A DNA stretch of 64,000 nucleotides from Stenotrophomonas maltophilia (GTDB lineage: Bacteria; Pseudomonadota; Gammaproteobacteria; Xanthomonadales; Xanthomonadaceae), in contig DEZI01000030.1 in NCBI GenBank assembly GCA_002364755.1, forward strand, positions 4,770-68,769. Reading direction: 5' to 3'. The translations under genes were made by a program, and so were the position numbers. Shown piece after piece: positions 42,845 through 51,230 of the stretch. Under the pieces are notes generated by a model. The model was not told the origin of the DNA and did no database searches. It saw only the letters and a list, made by a program, of their open reading frames with translations. Each line of letters begins with the position of its first letter. Position 1 is the stretch's first letter.

Positions 42845-44074
42845 TCAGTGGTTCAGCGCGGCGGTGGCATCGCGGCCCGGTGCGGCGGCCGGCGGCTGCA
42901 TGGCCACCGCCTTGGCCTGCACCGGCATGCCCGGCATGAAGACCTTCTGCACGCCGTCGATGATGACCTTGTCACCGGCGGCCAAGCCGCTTTCGACGAT
43001 CCGCAGGCCTTCGGCGGTGCGGCCGAGCTGGATGTCGCGGCGCTGGGCCTTGCCATCCTTGTCGACCACGTACACGTACTTGCGGTCCTGGTCGGTCAGC
43101 ACGGCCTTGTCGTCGATCAGCATGGCCTGGAACTGGCCGCTGCCGAGCAGCTGTACACGGGCAAACAGGCCCGGAGTGAACTGGCGGTCGGCGTTGTCCA
43201 GCAGCGCGCGGACGCGGATGGTGCCGGTGCTGCGGGCCACCTGGTTGTCGAGGAAATCGACCTTGCCGGTGTGCGGGTAACCCTCTTCACCGGACAGGCC
43301 GACCTTCACCGGCAGTTCGCTGTCACGCTCACTCGGGCGTTCACCCTTGCGGGCCATCTGGGCGTAGCGCAGGAAGGTGCTCTCGTCGGCATCGAAGTAC
43401 ACGAACACCGTGTCCAGCGAGACCAGCGTGGTCAGCACGCTGGCGCTGTCGCCGGCGGTGACCAGGTTGCCGGCGGTGACCATCGCGCGACCGGCACGGC
43501 CGTCGATGGGCGCGCGCACCTTGGTGAACTCCAGGTTGAGGCGCGCGGCATCCAGTGCGGCCTGCGCAGCCTGCACCGCCGCACCGGACTGGTCCGCCGC
43601 AGCGCGACGCTGCTCGGCGGTCTCGGTGGAGATGGCCTGCTGCTCGGACAGGCGCTTGGCACGCTCGGACTCGCTGCGGGCCAGGCTGGCCTGGGTGCGG
43701 GCACGGGCCAGCTCGGCGGCGGCGCGATCGTACTCGGCCTGGTAGCTGCGGGCGTCGATGGTGAACAGGACAGCGCCCTTCTTCACTTCTTCGCCCTCAA
43801 CGTAATTGACCTTGTCGATGTAGCCGGACACGCGCGGGCGCAGTTCGACGCTCTGCACGGCCTCGACGCGGCCGCTGAACTCGTCCCACTGGCTGATCGG
43901 CTTGACCAGCACCGGGGCGGCACTGACCTGCGGCGGCGGCGGTGCGCCGGCCTCTTCGGCATGGCCGCCACTGCAGGCGGCCAGCACCGCGGCTGCGAGG
44001 ATCGAGACGCCGGCCATCGCCAGGCGACGGCTGAAACGATGTGGGGTGGTGTTGGGGGAAGTCATGGCATGCAT
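42845..44074 (-). CDS. smeV: RND efflux periplasmic adaptor SmeV
   Basis: A 409-aa membrane fusion protein. The lipobox AAAVLAAC ends the signal peptide, followed by beta-barrel and lipoyl halves (VSGYIDKVNYVEGEEVKKG) around a coiled-coil hairpin (residues about 110-180), and a RND-adaptor C-terminus (RKYVYVVDKDGKAQRRDI). The ATG three codons in (MTSPNTT, at 44065) is an alternative start. It is 127 bases upstream of smeW and 82 bases after smeU1. Confidence 0.9.
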   Translation of the reverse strand: MHAMTSPNTTPHRFSRRLAMAGVSILAAAVLAACSGGHAEEAGAPPPPQVSAAPVLVKPISQWDEFSGRVEAVQSVELRPRVSGYIDKVNYVEGEEVKKGAVLFTIDARSYQAEYDRAAAELARARTQASLARSESERAKRLSEQQAISTETAEQRRAAADQSGAAVQAAQAALDAARLNLEFTKVRAPIDGRAGRAMVTAGNLVTAGDSASVLTTLVSLDTVFVYFDADESTFLRYAQMARKGERPSERDSELPVKVGLSGEEGYPHTGKVDFLDNQVARSTGTIRVRALLDNADRQFTPGLFARVQLLGSGQFQAMLIDDKAVLTDQDRKYVYVVDKDGKAQRRDIQLGRTAEGLRIVESGLAAGDKVIIDGVQKVFMPGMPVQAKAVAMQPPAAAPGRDATAALNH

Positions 44075-44136
44075 CCGTACGGAAGGGGTGGTAATGCGTG
44101 TAAATCGAAGATCGGTAAATCGGCGGCGTAGCCTGC

Positions 44137-44158
44137 GACCTCAACGATGGTTGAGGTC
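44137..44158 (-). promoter_or_regulatory. Hairpin between smeU1 and smeV
   Basis: GACCTCAAC (44137-44145) and GTTGAGGTC (44150-44158) form a perfect 9-bp stem overlapping the smeU1 stop codon. No U-tract follows, so an RNA-processing or stability role is more likely than full termination. Confidence 0.5.
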
Positions 44159-44927
44159 AAGCAACGCCTGCGGTGTCGCGCCACAGGGGTGGCAGATCGA
44201 GGTTCAAGAGGCCGCGCGGCAGTTCCGCATCGCTGCTGTCGCAGCGGACGATGGCGCGGTTGTCGCGGCATCCATCGAGCAGGGACACCACGCGGCGACC
44301 GACCAGCAGCGAGCTGGGCCACTCGATGCAGGCGTTGGCCGCGTTGGCCGGGGTGCACACGGGGCTGCACACTTCCAGCATCTGCGCACGCACGCCCAGT
44401 GCCTGCGCTTCCTGGTGCACGACCTGCGCGTACATGCGCAGCGCGGCGGTGGTGATCGAGGTTTCACCGTAGCCAGCCCAGGGCTTGGCACCGGCCGGGC
44501 TGCCGATCATCACGTAGCGGCGGGCATGCGGGTTGTCCTGCAGCAGCGGCAGCAGGTGGCGCACCGCGTGGGCGTGCGGCATCAGGTCGGCTTGGAACGC
44601 ACCCAGCAGGGCATCGCCGCTGCGGTCGATGACACGGCCGCGGTTGTACGGGCCGCCCATTGCCGCGACCACGGCCGCCAGCGGGCGCGGACGCTGCGCC
44701 ACGCGTTCGGCCAGCACCCGTGCCGAGCCGTCGTCGCTGAGCGAACCCAGCATCGTCTGCAGGCCGGGCTCATCGGCGAACAGCTCGTGCAGTGCCGCCA
44801 GTCGGCCCGGATCGCGCCCCACCACCAGGACCGGACTGCCGGCCTCCAGCAGGGCACCGACCACGCCCTGGCCGACGGCACCGGTGCCGCCGAGGACCAG
44901 GACTTCGGGCGTCAGAATCCCATTCAC
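44157..44927 (-). CDS. smeU1: NAD(P)-binding SDR-like oxidoreductase SmeU1
   Basis: A 256-aa Rossmann protein: cofactor loop LVLGGTGAVGQGVVGALLEAG near the N-terminus (given in part as GGTGAVGQG) and SDR-like MIGSPAGAKPWAGYGETS with YGETSITTAALRMYAQ. It is the first gene of the smeU1VWU2X operon. The start is GTG at 44927, and it overlaps by GTGA with a small upstream reading frame. Substrate unknown. Confidence 0.85.
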   Translation of the reverse strand: MNGILTPEVLVLGGTGAVGQGVVGALLEAGSPVLVVGRDPGRLAALHELFADEPGLQTMLGSLSDDGSARVLAERVAQRPRPLAAVVAAMGGPYNRGRVIDRSGDALLGAFQADLMPHAHAVRHLLPLLQDNPHARRYVMIGSPAGAKPWAGYGETSITTAALRMYAQVVHQEAQALGVRAQMLEVCSPVCTPANAANACIEWPSSLLVGRRVVSLLDGCRDNRAIVRCDSSDAELPRGLLNLDLPPLWRDTAGVA

Positions 44928-45151
44928 GGGACATTTCCTCCCAAATCCGGGATAGTCCCAATTCGACGCAGTCGGTCGCCCTGACGGGGGACCAGACGGA
45001 TCGAACTGCCGCGCTGGCTACGGACGGGCGCGGTGAACTCCCGGAAATCCTTGTATACCAAGGAACTCGGGCGGGCTTCCACGGTCATGGCCTGGTCCAG
45101 AGCGTTCTGGCCGGCACGCCGGAAGTGGTCAAGAATGTTGCGCAGGCTCAT
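44924..45151 (-). CDS. Possible small protein upstream of smeU1 (75 aa)
   Basis: An open frame from ATG 45151 (MSLRNILDHFRRAG) ending at TGA 44924-44926, where it overlaps the smeU1 GTG start (GTGA). It is basic, with no membrane segment or known domain. A modest GGAG lies about 10 bases before the ATG. It occupies most of the 370-bp gap to smeRv; the rest holds a LysR operator candidate. It may be a real coupled leader protein or only an open stretch of leader RNA. Confidence 0.35.
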   Translation of the reverse strand: MSLRNILDHFRRAGQNALDQAMTVEARPSSLVYKDFREFTAPVRSQRGSSIRLVPRQGDRLRRIGTIPDLGGNVP

Positions 45152-45208
45152 GGGGGACGAGCTCCATTTCACGAATGGCGCCACGATAGACCTCAAACCT
45201 TTACTTGA

Positions 45209-45222
45209 TTAGTCCGGATTAA
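45209..45222. promoter_or_regulatory. Candidate SmeRv operator (T-N11-A palindrome)
   Basis: TTAGTCCGGATTAA is a near-perfect dyad (one mismatch) with the LysR-type T-N11-A pattern, 75 bases upstream of smeRv and between the divergent transcripts. Confidence 0.5.
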
Positions 45223-45297
45223 GGGGAATAATCATCCCGTCCCCGGTCCAATCGATCTGTCACGATTGTCCCATCCCCGCCGTCCAGGATCCCGACC

Positions 45298-46326
45298 ATG
45301 TCCCACGATCTCAACGAGACGCTGATCTTCGTCAAGGTGGTCGAGCAAGGCAGCTTCATTGCCGCTGCCAAATCGCTCGGCCTGCCCAAGACCACGGTCA
45401 GCCGCAAAGTGCAGGAGCTGGAAACGCGCCTGGGTGCGCGCCTGCTGCATCGGACCACGCGCCGCCTCGGCCTGACCGAAGCCGGTTCGATCTACCACGA
45501 GCATTGCCAGCGCATCGCGCGCGAGCTGGAAGAAGCCGAAAGCGCGGTAAGCCAGCTGCAGTCCGGCCCGCGTGGCTGGCTGCGCTTCACCGTGCCCTAC
45601 GCCATCGGCATCACCTGGATCGCGCCGCTGCTGGGCCAGTTCCATGCGCAGTACCCGGAAATCCGCCTGGACATGCATCTGGGCAACGAGAAGCTGGACC
45701 TGATTGCAGGCGAAGCTGATCTTGCGCTGCGCGTCGGCGCCCTGCCCGATTCCAACCTGGTGGCGCGCAAGCTCGGCAGCCTGCGCACGCAGGTGTTTGC
45801 CAGCCCGGCCTACATCGAACGCTACGGCGAGCCTCTGCACCCGGAAGAACTGCAGTTCCACCGCATCCTGGCCATGCGCAAGCCGTACCACACCGGCAAT
45901 TCTCCGCGATTCACCTGGCAGCTGGGCGAAAACGGTGGCGAGCTGCGCGATTTCCCGGTGACGCCGCTGATGACCGCCAACGACATGTCGGCGTTGAATG
46001 GCGCGCTGGTGTGCGGCGAAGGCCTGCTGCTGACCGGCGACGTGATGGCCAAGCCGTTCGTCGAATCGGGCATGGTGCGCCGCGTGCTGGCCGGCTGGAC
46101 CGGCCCGGAAGTGGACTTCAACGCGGTGTTTGCCGGCGGCCGCCTGGTCTCACCGAAGGTGCGTGCCTTCGTCGATTTCCTGGTGGAGAAGCTCAACTTC
46201 GACGCCAACTACATGCTGGCGCAGTGCCCGGCGGCAAAGCTGGCACGGCAGCAGCAGGAAAAGGAAGACGCCGCGCTGGAAAGCAGTGGCAAGCGCATCC
46301 TCGAGAAGGTCACCGCTGCGGCATGA
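45298..46326 (+). CDS. smeRv: LysR-family regulator SmeRv of the SmeVWX pump
   Basis: A 342-aa LysR regulator. The HTH spans about residues 16-45 (GSFIAAAKSLGLPKTTVSRK), followed by a ligand-binding domain and a charged C-terminal extension. It is divergent from the smeU1VWU2X operon, as described for SmeRv in S. maltophilia. By my count residue 266 is glycine (VLAGWTGP), the wild-type state at the position reported changed in SmeVWX-overproducing isolates, so the pump is probably not constitutively derepressed through that site. Confidence 0.9.
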   Translation: MSHDLNETLIFVKVVEQGSFIAAAKSLGLPKTTVSRKVQELETRLGARLLHRTTRRLGLTEAGSIYHEHCQRIARELEEAESAVSQLQSGPRGWLRFTVPYAIGITWIAPLLGQFHAQYPEIRLDMHLGNEKLDLIAGEADLALRVGALPDSNLVARKLGSLRTQVFASPAYIERYGEPLHPEELQFHRILAMRKPYHTGNSPRFTWQLGENGGELRDFPVTPLMTANDMSALNGALVCGEGLLLTGDVMAKPFVESGMVRRVLAGWTGPEVDFNAVFAGGRLVSPKVRAFVDFLVEKLNFDANYMLAQCPAAKLARQQQEKEDAALESSGKRILEKVTAAA

Positions 46327-46332
46327 CCGACG

Positions 46333-46356
46333 GTAGTGCCGGCCGCCGGCCGGCAC
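46333..46356 (+). repeat. SMAG/REP palindrome
   Basis: GTAG followed by TGCCGGCC-G-CCGGCCGGCAC between convergent smeRv and a second LysR gene, 7 bases past the smeRv stop. Confidence 0.7.
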
Positions 46357-46367
46357 GTCACCGCGCA

Positions 46368-47252
46368 TCAACCCAGTACGTGCTCGACCAGCGCGCGCAG
46401 CTTCGGCTCGGCCTGGCGACGGCTGGGGTAATACAGGAAAAAGCCCGCGAAACGCGGGCAGTACGGCTCCAGCAGTGACACCACTTCACCGCGCTGCTGC
46501 CACGGCCGCCACGTCTCTTCCATGCCGATGGCGATGCCCGCGCCGGCCAGCGCCAGGCGCACCATCACGCCCATGTCGTTGCTGGTGATTTCCGGCTGCA
46601 CATCGACGCTGAACTCGCGGCCGCGCTCCTCGAATTCCCAACGGTACGGCGCCTTGCCCGGCGCACTGCGCCAGCCGATGCAGCGATGCTCGGCCAACTC
46701 GCGTGGATGCGTCGGCAGCGTGTGCTGATCGCGGTACGACGGCGCGCACACCACCAGCTGCCGTTGCCGCGCCGATACGGGCACGGCAACCATGTCCTGG
46801 GCAATGACTTCGCCCAGGCGCACGCCCGCATCGAAGCCCGCGCCGACGATGTCGAATTCCTCGTCGCTTACCGTGATGTCCAGCTGCAGCGCGGGGTGTT
46901 TTGCCGCGAAGCTGGCCAGCAACGGTCCAGCGAGGAACGCTTCGGCGATGGAGGAGACCGCAAGCCGCAGCTGTCCGGACACGACGGCCTGGCGCCGTTG
47001 GGTGGCCTCCAGTGCAGTATCCAGTTCGGCCAGGGCCGGGCGCACTGACGCCAGCAGTGCCTGCCCGGCATCGGTCAGGTTGACGCTGCGCGTGGTGCGC
47101 AGGACCAGGGCGATGCCCAGCGACTGTTCCAGCTTGCTGATCGTCTGGCTGACCGCGGAGCGGGTCACGCCCAGATGGTCGGCCGCACCGGTGAAGCTGC
47201 GGCACTCGGCCACCCGCTGGAACACGGCAAGGGCATTGAGGTCGACGGACAT
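46368..47252 (-). CDS. LysR-family transcriptional regulator
   Basis: A 294-aa regulator with HTH at about residues 18-37 (RSFTGAADHLGVTRSAVSQT) and a substrate-binding domain. It is divergent from a short-chain dehydrogenase gene (119 bases apart), a common pairing in which the LysR protein controls the oxidoreductase. A T-N11-A dyad lies next to its own start codon. Convergent with smeRv but not closely similar to it, so it is not a tandem duplicate. Confidence 0.88.
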   Translation of the reverse strand: MSVDLNALAVFQRVAECRSFTGAADHLGVTRSAVSQTISKLEQSLGIALVLRTTRSVNLTDAGQALLASVRPALAELDTALEATQRRQAVVSGQLRLAVSSIAEAFLAGPLLASFAAKHPALQLDITVSDEEFDIVGAGFDAGVRLGEVIAQDMVAVPVSARQRQLVVCAPSYRDQHTLPTHPRELAEHRCIGWRSAPGKAPYRWEFEERGREFSVDVQPEITSNDMGVMVRLALAGAGIAIGMEETWRPWQQRGEVVSLLEPYCPRFAGFFLYYPSRRQAEPKLRALVEHVLG

Positions 47253-47254
47253 TG

Positions 47255-47270
47255 GTTAGCAGTACTTAAC
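47255..47270. promoter_or_regulatory. LysR-type dyad in the LysR/SDR intergenic region
   Basis: GTTAGCAGTACTTAAC has the T-N11-A pattern with imperfect symmetry, two bases upstream of the LysR start codon, suggesting autorepression and control of the SDR gene. Confidence 0.45.
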
Positions 47271-47371
47271 AGATTGATCGGCAATGGCCATCTTATCGCG
47301 ACAACGCAGGCGATCTACCGTGGCGACACCGGGTCCAGACCGACCCTTTCCATCCGATCAGGAGTCCTGCC

Positions 47372-48097
47372 GTGAGCCTTACCCGAACCATTCTCATCAC
47401 CGGCGCGTCCAGCGGCATCGGCGCCGGCATCGCCCGCACGCTGGCCCAGCCGGGCGCCCGCCTGGTGCTCGGCGCGCGCCGTGTGGACCGCCTGCAGGCA
47501 CTGGCTGACAAACTGCGCGGGCAAGGTGCGCAGGTGCTGGTGCAGGCGCTGGACGTGACCCAGCGCGCGCAGGTCGACGCCTTCGCCGCCGCCGCGCTGG
47601 CGGAATTCGGCAGCATTGATGTAATCGTCAACAACGCCGGCGTCATGCCGCTCTCGCCGATGGCCTCGCTGAAGGTGGACGAGTGGGACCGGATGATCGA
47701 CGTCAACATCCGCGGCGTGCTGCACGGCATCGCCGCCGTGCTGCCGCACATGCAGGCGCGTGGCCAGGGGCAGATCATCAACATCGCCTCGATTGGTGCA
47801 CTGTCGGTGGTACCGACGGCAGCGGTGTACTGCGCGACCAAGTACGCGGTGCGTGCGATTTCCGAGGGCCTGCGCCAGGAACACCGCGAGCTGCGGGTGA
47901 CCTGCATCCATCCGGGCGTGGTGGAAAGCGAGCTGGCTGACACCATCACTGATCCGGTCGCGGCAGAAGCGATGGTGCAGTACCGCGCCATCGCCCTGCA
48001 GCCCGGTGCGATTGGCCGCGCAGTGCGGTTTGCGATCGAGCAGCCGGGCGATGTAGACGTGAACGAGATCGTGGTGCGGCCGACGGCGGCGGGGTGA
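47372..48097 (+). CDS. Short-chain dehydrogenase/reductase (SDR)
   Basis: A 241-aa classical SDR: GASSGIGAGIA cofactor loop, NNAGVMPLSPMASLKVDEW, catalytic Ser in INIASIGALS, and YCATKYAV (YxxxK). The GTG start at 47372 follows AGGAG by seven bases. Divergent from a LysR regulator. The substrate is not predictable; relatives act on small ketones, alcohols or sugars. A strong terminator lies about 95 bases downstream. Confidence 0.88.
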   Translation: MSLTRTILITGASSGIGAGIARTLAQPGARLVLGARRVDRLQALADKLRGQGAQVLVQALDVTQRAQVDAFAAAALAEFGSIDVIVNNAGVMPLSPMASLKVDEWDRMIDVNIRGVLHGIAAVLPHMQARGQGQIINIASIGALSVVPTAAVYCATKYAVRAISEGLRQEHRELRVTCIHPGVVESELADTITDPVAAEAMVQYRAIALQPGAIGRAVRFAIEQPGDVDVNEIVVRPTAAG

Positions 48098-48112
48098 TGC
48101 GCCGGTGCTCCT

Positions 48113-48139
48113 GTAGGGGTCGAGCTTGCTCGACTCTAC
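48113..48139. repeat. SMAG/REP palindrome
   Basis: GTAGGGGTCGAGC-TT-GCTCGACTCTAC, a unit with GTAG at one end and CTAC at the other, 16 bases past the SDR stop. Confidence 0.7.
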
Positions 48140-48190
48140 AAAGGCCAGAGCGTGCCGACCAAGGCAGGACATGCGACGGCCGGATCCACA

Positions 48191-48218
48191 AAAATGCCGC
48201 CTGCAAGGGCGGCATTTT
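48191..48218. terminator. Bidirectional intrinsic terminator
   Basis: AAAATGCCGCC (48191-48201) pairs with GGCGGCATTTT (48208-48218); T-runs follow on both strands. It can end both the SDR transcript (+) and the OmpA-family transcript (-). Confidence 0.85.
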
Positions 48219-48263
48219 CGTTCCGGCCGAAGGCCGGACCGGCTCAGGCAGTAACGCTATGCG

Positions 48264-48959
48264 TTACTGCTTGAGCGGAATCACACGAATTTCCACGCGA
48301 CGGTTCTGTGCGCGGCCGGCGTCGGTGCTGTTGTCGGCGATCGGATACGCCTTGCCGGCACCCAGGGTTTCAATGCGCACCTGCTGCACGCCCTGCCCCA
48401 CCAGGTACTGCGCCACCGAATCGGCGCGCTCCTTCGACAGGCGGTTGTTCACCGCATCGCTGCCGATGCTGTCGGTGTGGCCGACCACTTCGATCATGGT
48501 CTGGTTGTACTCGTTCAGCGTGCTGGCCACGCCATTGAGCGAGCCGTAGAACTGCGGCTTCAGCGCCGACTTGCCGAAATCGAAGGTGATGCCGTCCGGC
48601 AGGTTCAGGGTGATGTTGTCGCCCTGGCGCTGCACGTCGATGCCGGTGTTGGCGGTGCGCTCACGCAGGGCGCGCTCCTGGCGGTCCTGGTAGTTGCCGA
48701 TGGCCGCGCCGCTCAGCGCGCCGATGCCGGCACCGACCAGGGCGTGCTGGCGACGCTCGGTAGCACTGTTGCCACTCAGCAGGCCGGCGGCCACGCCGAC
48801 GGCGGTACCGATCAGGGCGCCACGACCGGTGCGGTTCTGCTGCTCGGTCGGGTTGCCGTACTGGTCACTCTGCACATAGGAGCCGCCGGTGGCGCACGCC
48901 GTCAGCGCGGCAGCGGTCATCAGGGCCAGGGCGACGTTGCGGGTGGTGTTGCGGATCAT
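48264..48959 (-). CDS. OmpA-family outer membrane lipoprotein with glycine-zipper
   Basis: A 231-aa protein. Lipobox in TAAALTAC, a glycine-zipper region (RGALIGTAVGVAAGLLSG; LVGAGIGALSGAAIG), then a C-terminal OmpA peptidoglycan-binding domain (ITFDFGKSALKPQF; VVGHTDSIGSDAVNNRLSKERA; NRRVEI). Like E. coli YiaD it should sit in the outer membrane and bind peptidoglycan non-covalently. The start at 48959 (MIRNTTRN) begins the signal peptide; the longer open frame is ignored. Confidence 0.9.
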   Translation of the reverse strand: MIRNTTRNVALALMTAAALTACATGGSYVQSDQYGNPTEQQNRTGRGALIGTAVGVAAGLLSGNSATERRQHALVGAGIGALSGAAIGNYQDRQERALRERTANTGIDVQRQGDNITLNLPDGITFDFGKSALKPQFYGSLNGVASTLNEYNQTMIEVVGHTDSIGSDAVNNRLSKERADSVAQYLVGQGVQQVRIETLGAGKAYPIADNSTDAGRAQNRRVEIRVIPLKQ

Positions 48960-49097
48960 GGTGGTCTCCTTGGATGCCGGCCAATGCGGCGTGCGAACGA
49001 CCCGGAGGATATACAGCCCGGCGCGATGCCGGGATGATGGATGTGAAGGCCGGACGTGCTGCATTCAGCTTTCTGAGCCGGCCTTCATCTGCCCGCT

Positions 49098-50519
49098 TTA
49101 CCCGCCACCCGTGCTCCGATAGGCCGCCAGCGCGGCATCACGGCCAGCGGCCAGATCCACCAGCGGCGTGCGCGGATAGCCCGGCGCCTTGTCGGCCAGC
49201 AGCAGCGGATGCTGCCACGGCGCGAAGCGCGCCTTCACCGGCAGCGCCGCCAGTTCCGGCACCCAGTGCGTGATGTAGCGCGCCTGCGGATCGAACTTCT
49301 CGGCCTGGGTGACCGGATTGAACACCCGGAAATACGGCGCTGCGTCGGCGCCGGTGCCGGCCACCCACTGCCAGCCCATGGTGTTGTTGGCCAGGTCGGC
49401 ATCGACCAGCGTGTCCCAGAACCAGCGCGCGCCATGCAGCCAATGCGCGCGCAGATGCTTGCACAGGTAACTGGCGACGATCATGCGCACCCGGTTGTGC
49501 ATGTAGCCGGTGTGCCACAGCTCGCGCAGGCCGGCATCGACGATCGGCACGCCGGTGTTGCCACGCTGCCAGTCATGCAGCTGCGCGCTGCTGGGGTTGG
49601 CCCACGGGAAACGATCGAAGCGCGGATTCAGGTTCTCGTTCGGCGTTTTCGGGAAGTGATGCAGCAGGTGATACGCAAAATCGCGCCAGCCGAGCTGGCG
49701 CAGGTAGCCATCGATATCGGCATCGGTGCCGGCGCTGCGCAGGCCTTCCAGCGCATGGGCGATGCGCCACGGCGCGATCTCGCCGAAATGCAGGTGTGGC
49801 GACATCCGCGAGGTACCTACCCGGTCCGGCAGGTCGCGCTGCTCGCGATAGCCGCGCAGGGCACCATCCTCGAACACCGACAGCGCCTCCAGCGCACCGG
49901 CTTCGCCCGGCTGCCAGTGCTCCCAGAAGCCAGTGTCCCAGTCCAGTGTCGGCGCCAGCTGCAGCGCTTCCAGCGCCTGGCTGTGCACCTTGTGGGCCGG
50001 AAGCTGCTCCGGCGCGGCCTGCAGCGCGGGCAGGCGCCAATGGCTGAGCACGTTGCGCCAGTACGGGGTGAACACCTTGTACGGCTGCCCCTGCTGGGTC
50101 TCGATGTCCCAGGGCTCGAACACCAGGCTGCCGTTGCAGCTCTGCGCGTCGATGCCCTGCTCGCGCAGCGTGCGCTTGATGGTGGCGTCGCGCGGCTGGG
50201 TGGCCGGCTCGTACTTGCGGTTCCAGTACAACGCCTCGGCGCCGGTTTCCTCGATCAGTGCCTGCAGCGTGGCCAGGCTCTCACCACTGCGCAGCACCAG
50301 CGCCGATCCGCGCGCGCGCAGGTCGGCGTCGAGTGCGGCCAGCGAACGATGGCGCCAGGCATCCGACGCCGCGCCGGGCGTCCACTCGCCCTCTTCCTGC
50401 GGCGCATGGATGTAGACCGGCACCACCTCATGGCCGGCATCGAGCGCGGCCTGCAGGGCCGGATTGTCCTGCAGCCGCAGATCACGGCGGAACCACACCA
50501 ACGCTACCGACACGTGCAT
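49098..50519 (-). CDS. phr: Deoxyribodipyrimidine photolyase
   Basis: A 473-aa cryptochrome/photolyase that repairs UV cyclobutane dimers using light and FAD. N-terminal antenna domain begins MHVSVALVWFRRDLRL; the FAD domain has SRMSPHLHFGEI, LGWRDFAYHLLHHFP, PIVDAGLRELWHTGYMHNRVR and the signature WDTLVDADLANNTMGWQWVAG (in part: ANNTMGWQW). Tryptophans of the electron-transfer chain are present. The start at 50519 is preferred over an upstream in-frame start 35 codons earlier that lacks photolyase sequence. Confidence 0.95.
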   Translation of the reverse strand: MHVSVALVWFRRDLRLQDNPALQAALDAGHEVVPVYIHAPQEEGEWTPGAASDAWRHRSLAALDADLRARGSALVLRSGESLATLQALIEETGAEALYWNRKYEPATQPRDATIKRTLREQGIDAQSCNGSLVFEPWDIETQQGQPYKVFTPYWRNVLSHWRLPALQAAPEQLPAHKVHSQALEALQLAPTLDWDTGFWEHWQPGEAGALEALSVFEDGALRGYREQRDLPDRVGTSRMSPHLHFGEIAPWRIAHALEGLRSAGTDADIDGYLRQLGWRDFAYHLLHHFPKTPNENLNPRFDRFPWANPSSAQLHDWQRGNTGVPIVDAGLRELWHTGYMHNRVRMIVASYLCKHLRAHWLHGARWFWDTLVDADLANNTMGWQWVAGTGADAAPYFRVFNPVTQAEKFDPQARYITHWVPELAALPVKARFAPWQHPLLLADKAPGYPRTPLVDLAAGRDAALAAYRSTGGG

Positions 50520-50622
50520 TGCCTTCGTTCTGGATGGCGCACATGATAGCCAGCGGCGGTGAAGGCATTGCACGTGGGGGCCGTCTGCTAGGCTGCCGGG
50601 CCCGTTACCGGAACGCCCCCGC

Positions 50623-51207
50623 ATGGATGACCTGCATGCTGCCTTCGCCCGTTTCGGCCCTTTGCAGGCCCAGGGCGAACATGACTGGCAGGGCCCGTTC
50701 CCGCTGCCGCCGGTGCTGGCCCGCTTCTATGCGCAGGTCGGGCCGCTGGGACGCGAGATCAACCCAAAGGTCGGCCATGCCGGCATCACCCTTCCCGGGC
50801 TTGAGGTATGGGTGCCGCCGCTGCAGCGTCTGTGGAGCTACCAGGCGGGGTATCGCTGGAATGGCGTGGACGGCGAGCCGATCGAGGACTGGCCGGCCAG
50901 CTGGCTGGTCGTGGCCGACCTCGGCGCCGATCCCTTCATCCTCGACATGGACGATGGCCGCGTGCTGTTCGCACGGCATGGCTGCGGAAGCTGGGACGCC
51001 GATACGTTCGTCGACGACCTGCCGACCCTGATGGCGGTGCTGGCAGCGGCCGGCACGGTGTATCTGGATGCCGGTGACGATCTCTACAACGATGGTGATG
51101 ACGGCGGCATCCGCGCCGAGCACCTGGAGGCAGCCGTGCAGGCGGTGGCCCAGGTGCTGGGCGACCGCCTGCAGGCCGAGTCATTCATCGAGACGTTGCA
51201 GGGGTGA
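50623..51207 (+). CDS. SMI1/KNR4 (SUKH)-like protein, uncertain
   Basis: A 194-aa soluble acidic protein. The arrangement PLPPVLARFYAQVGPLG ... WLVVADLGADPFILDMDDGRVLFARHGCGSW (key part: ADLGADPFILDMDDG) ... FVDDLPTLMAVL fits SUKH proteins, which occur as immunity proteins to polymorphic toxins and in other roles. No toxin gene lies beside it. The stop codon (51205-51207) touches the SMAG unit that forms the whole convergent gap to the pyrophosphatase gene. Confidence 0.6.
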   Translation: MDDLHAAFARFGPLQAQGEHDWQGPFPLPPVLARFYAQVGPLGREINPKVGHAGITLPGLEVWVPPLQRLWSYQAGYRWNGVDGEPIEDWPASWLVVADLGADPFILDMDDGRVLFARHGCGSWDADTFVDDLPTLMAVLAAAGTVYLDAGDDLYNDGDDGGIRAEHLEAAVQAVAQVLGDRLQAESFIETLQG

Positions 51208-51230
51208 ATCCACGCATGGCGTGGATCTAC
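51207..51230 (-). repeat. SMAG palindrome filling a convergent gap
   Basis: AATCCACGCATGGCGTGGATCTAC lies exactly between the SUKH-like stop and the pyrophosphatase. Its GTAG head (minus strand 51227-51230) contains the TAG stop codon of the pyrophosphatase gene. Confidence 0.85.

Noticed and set aside
37331..46326. Horizontally acquired resistance island
   Set aside because: Base composition and repeats match the surroundings, no integrase or flanking direct repeats are seen, and SmeVWX is intrinsic to S. maltophilia.
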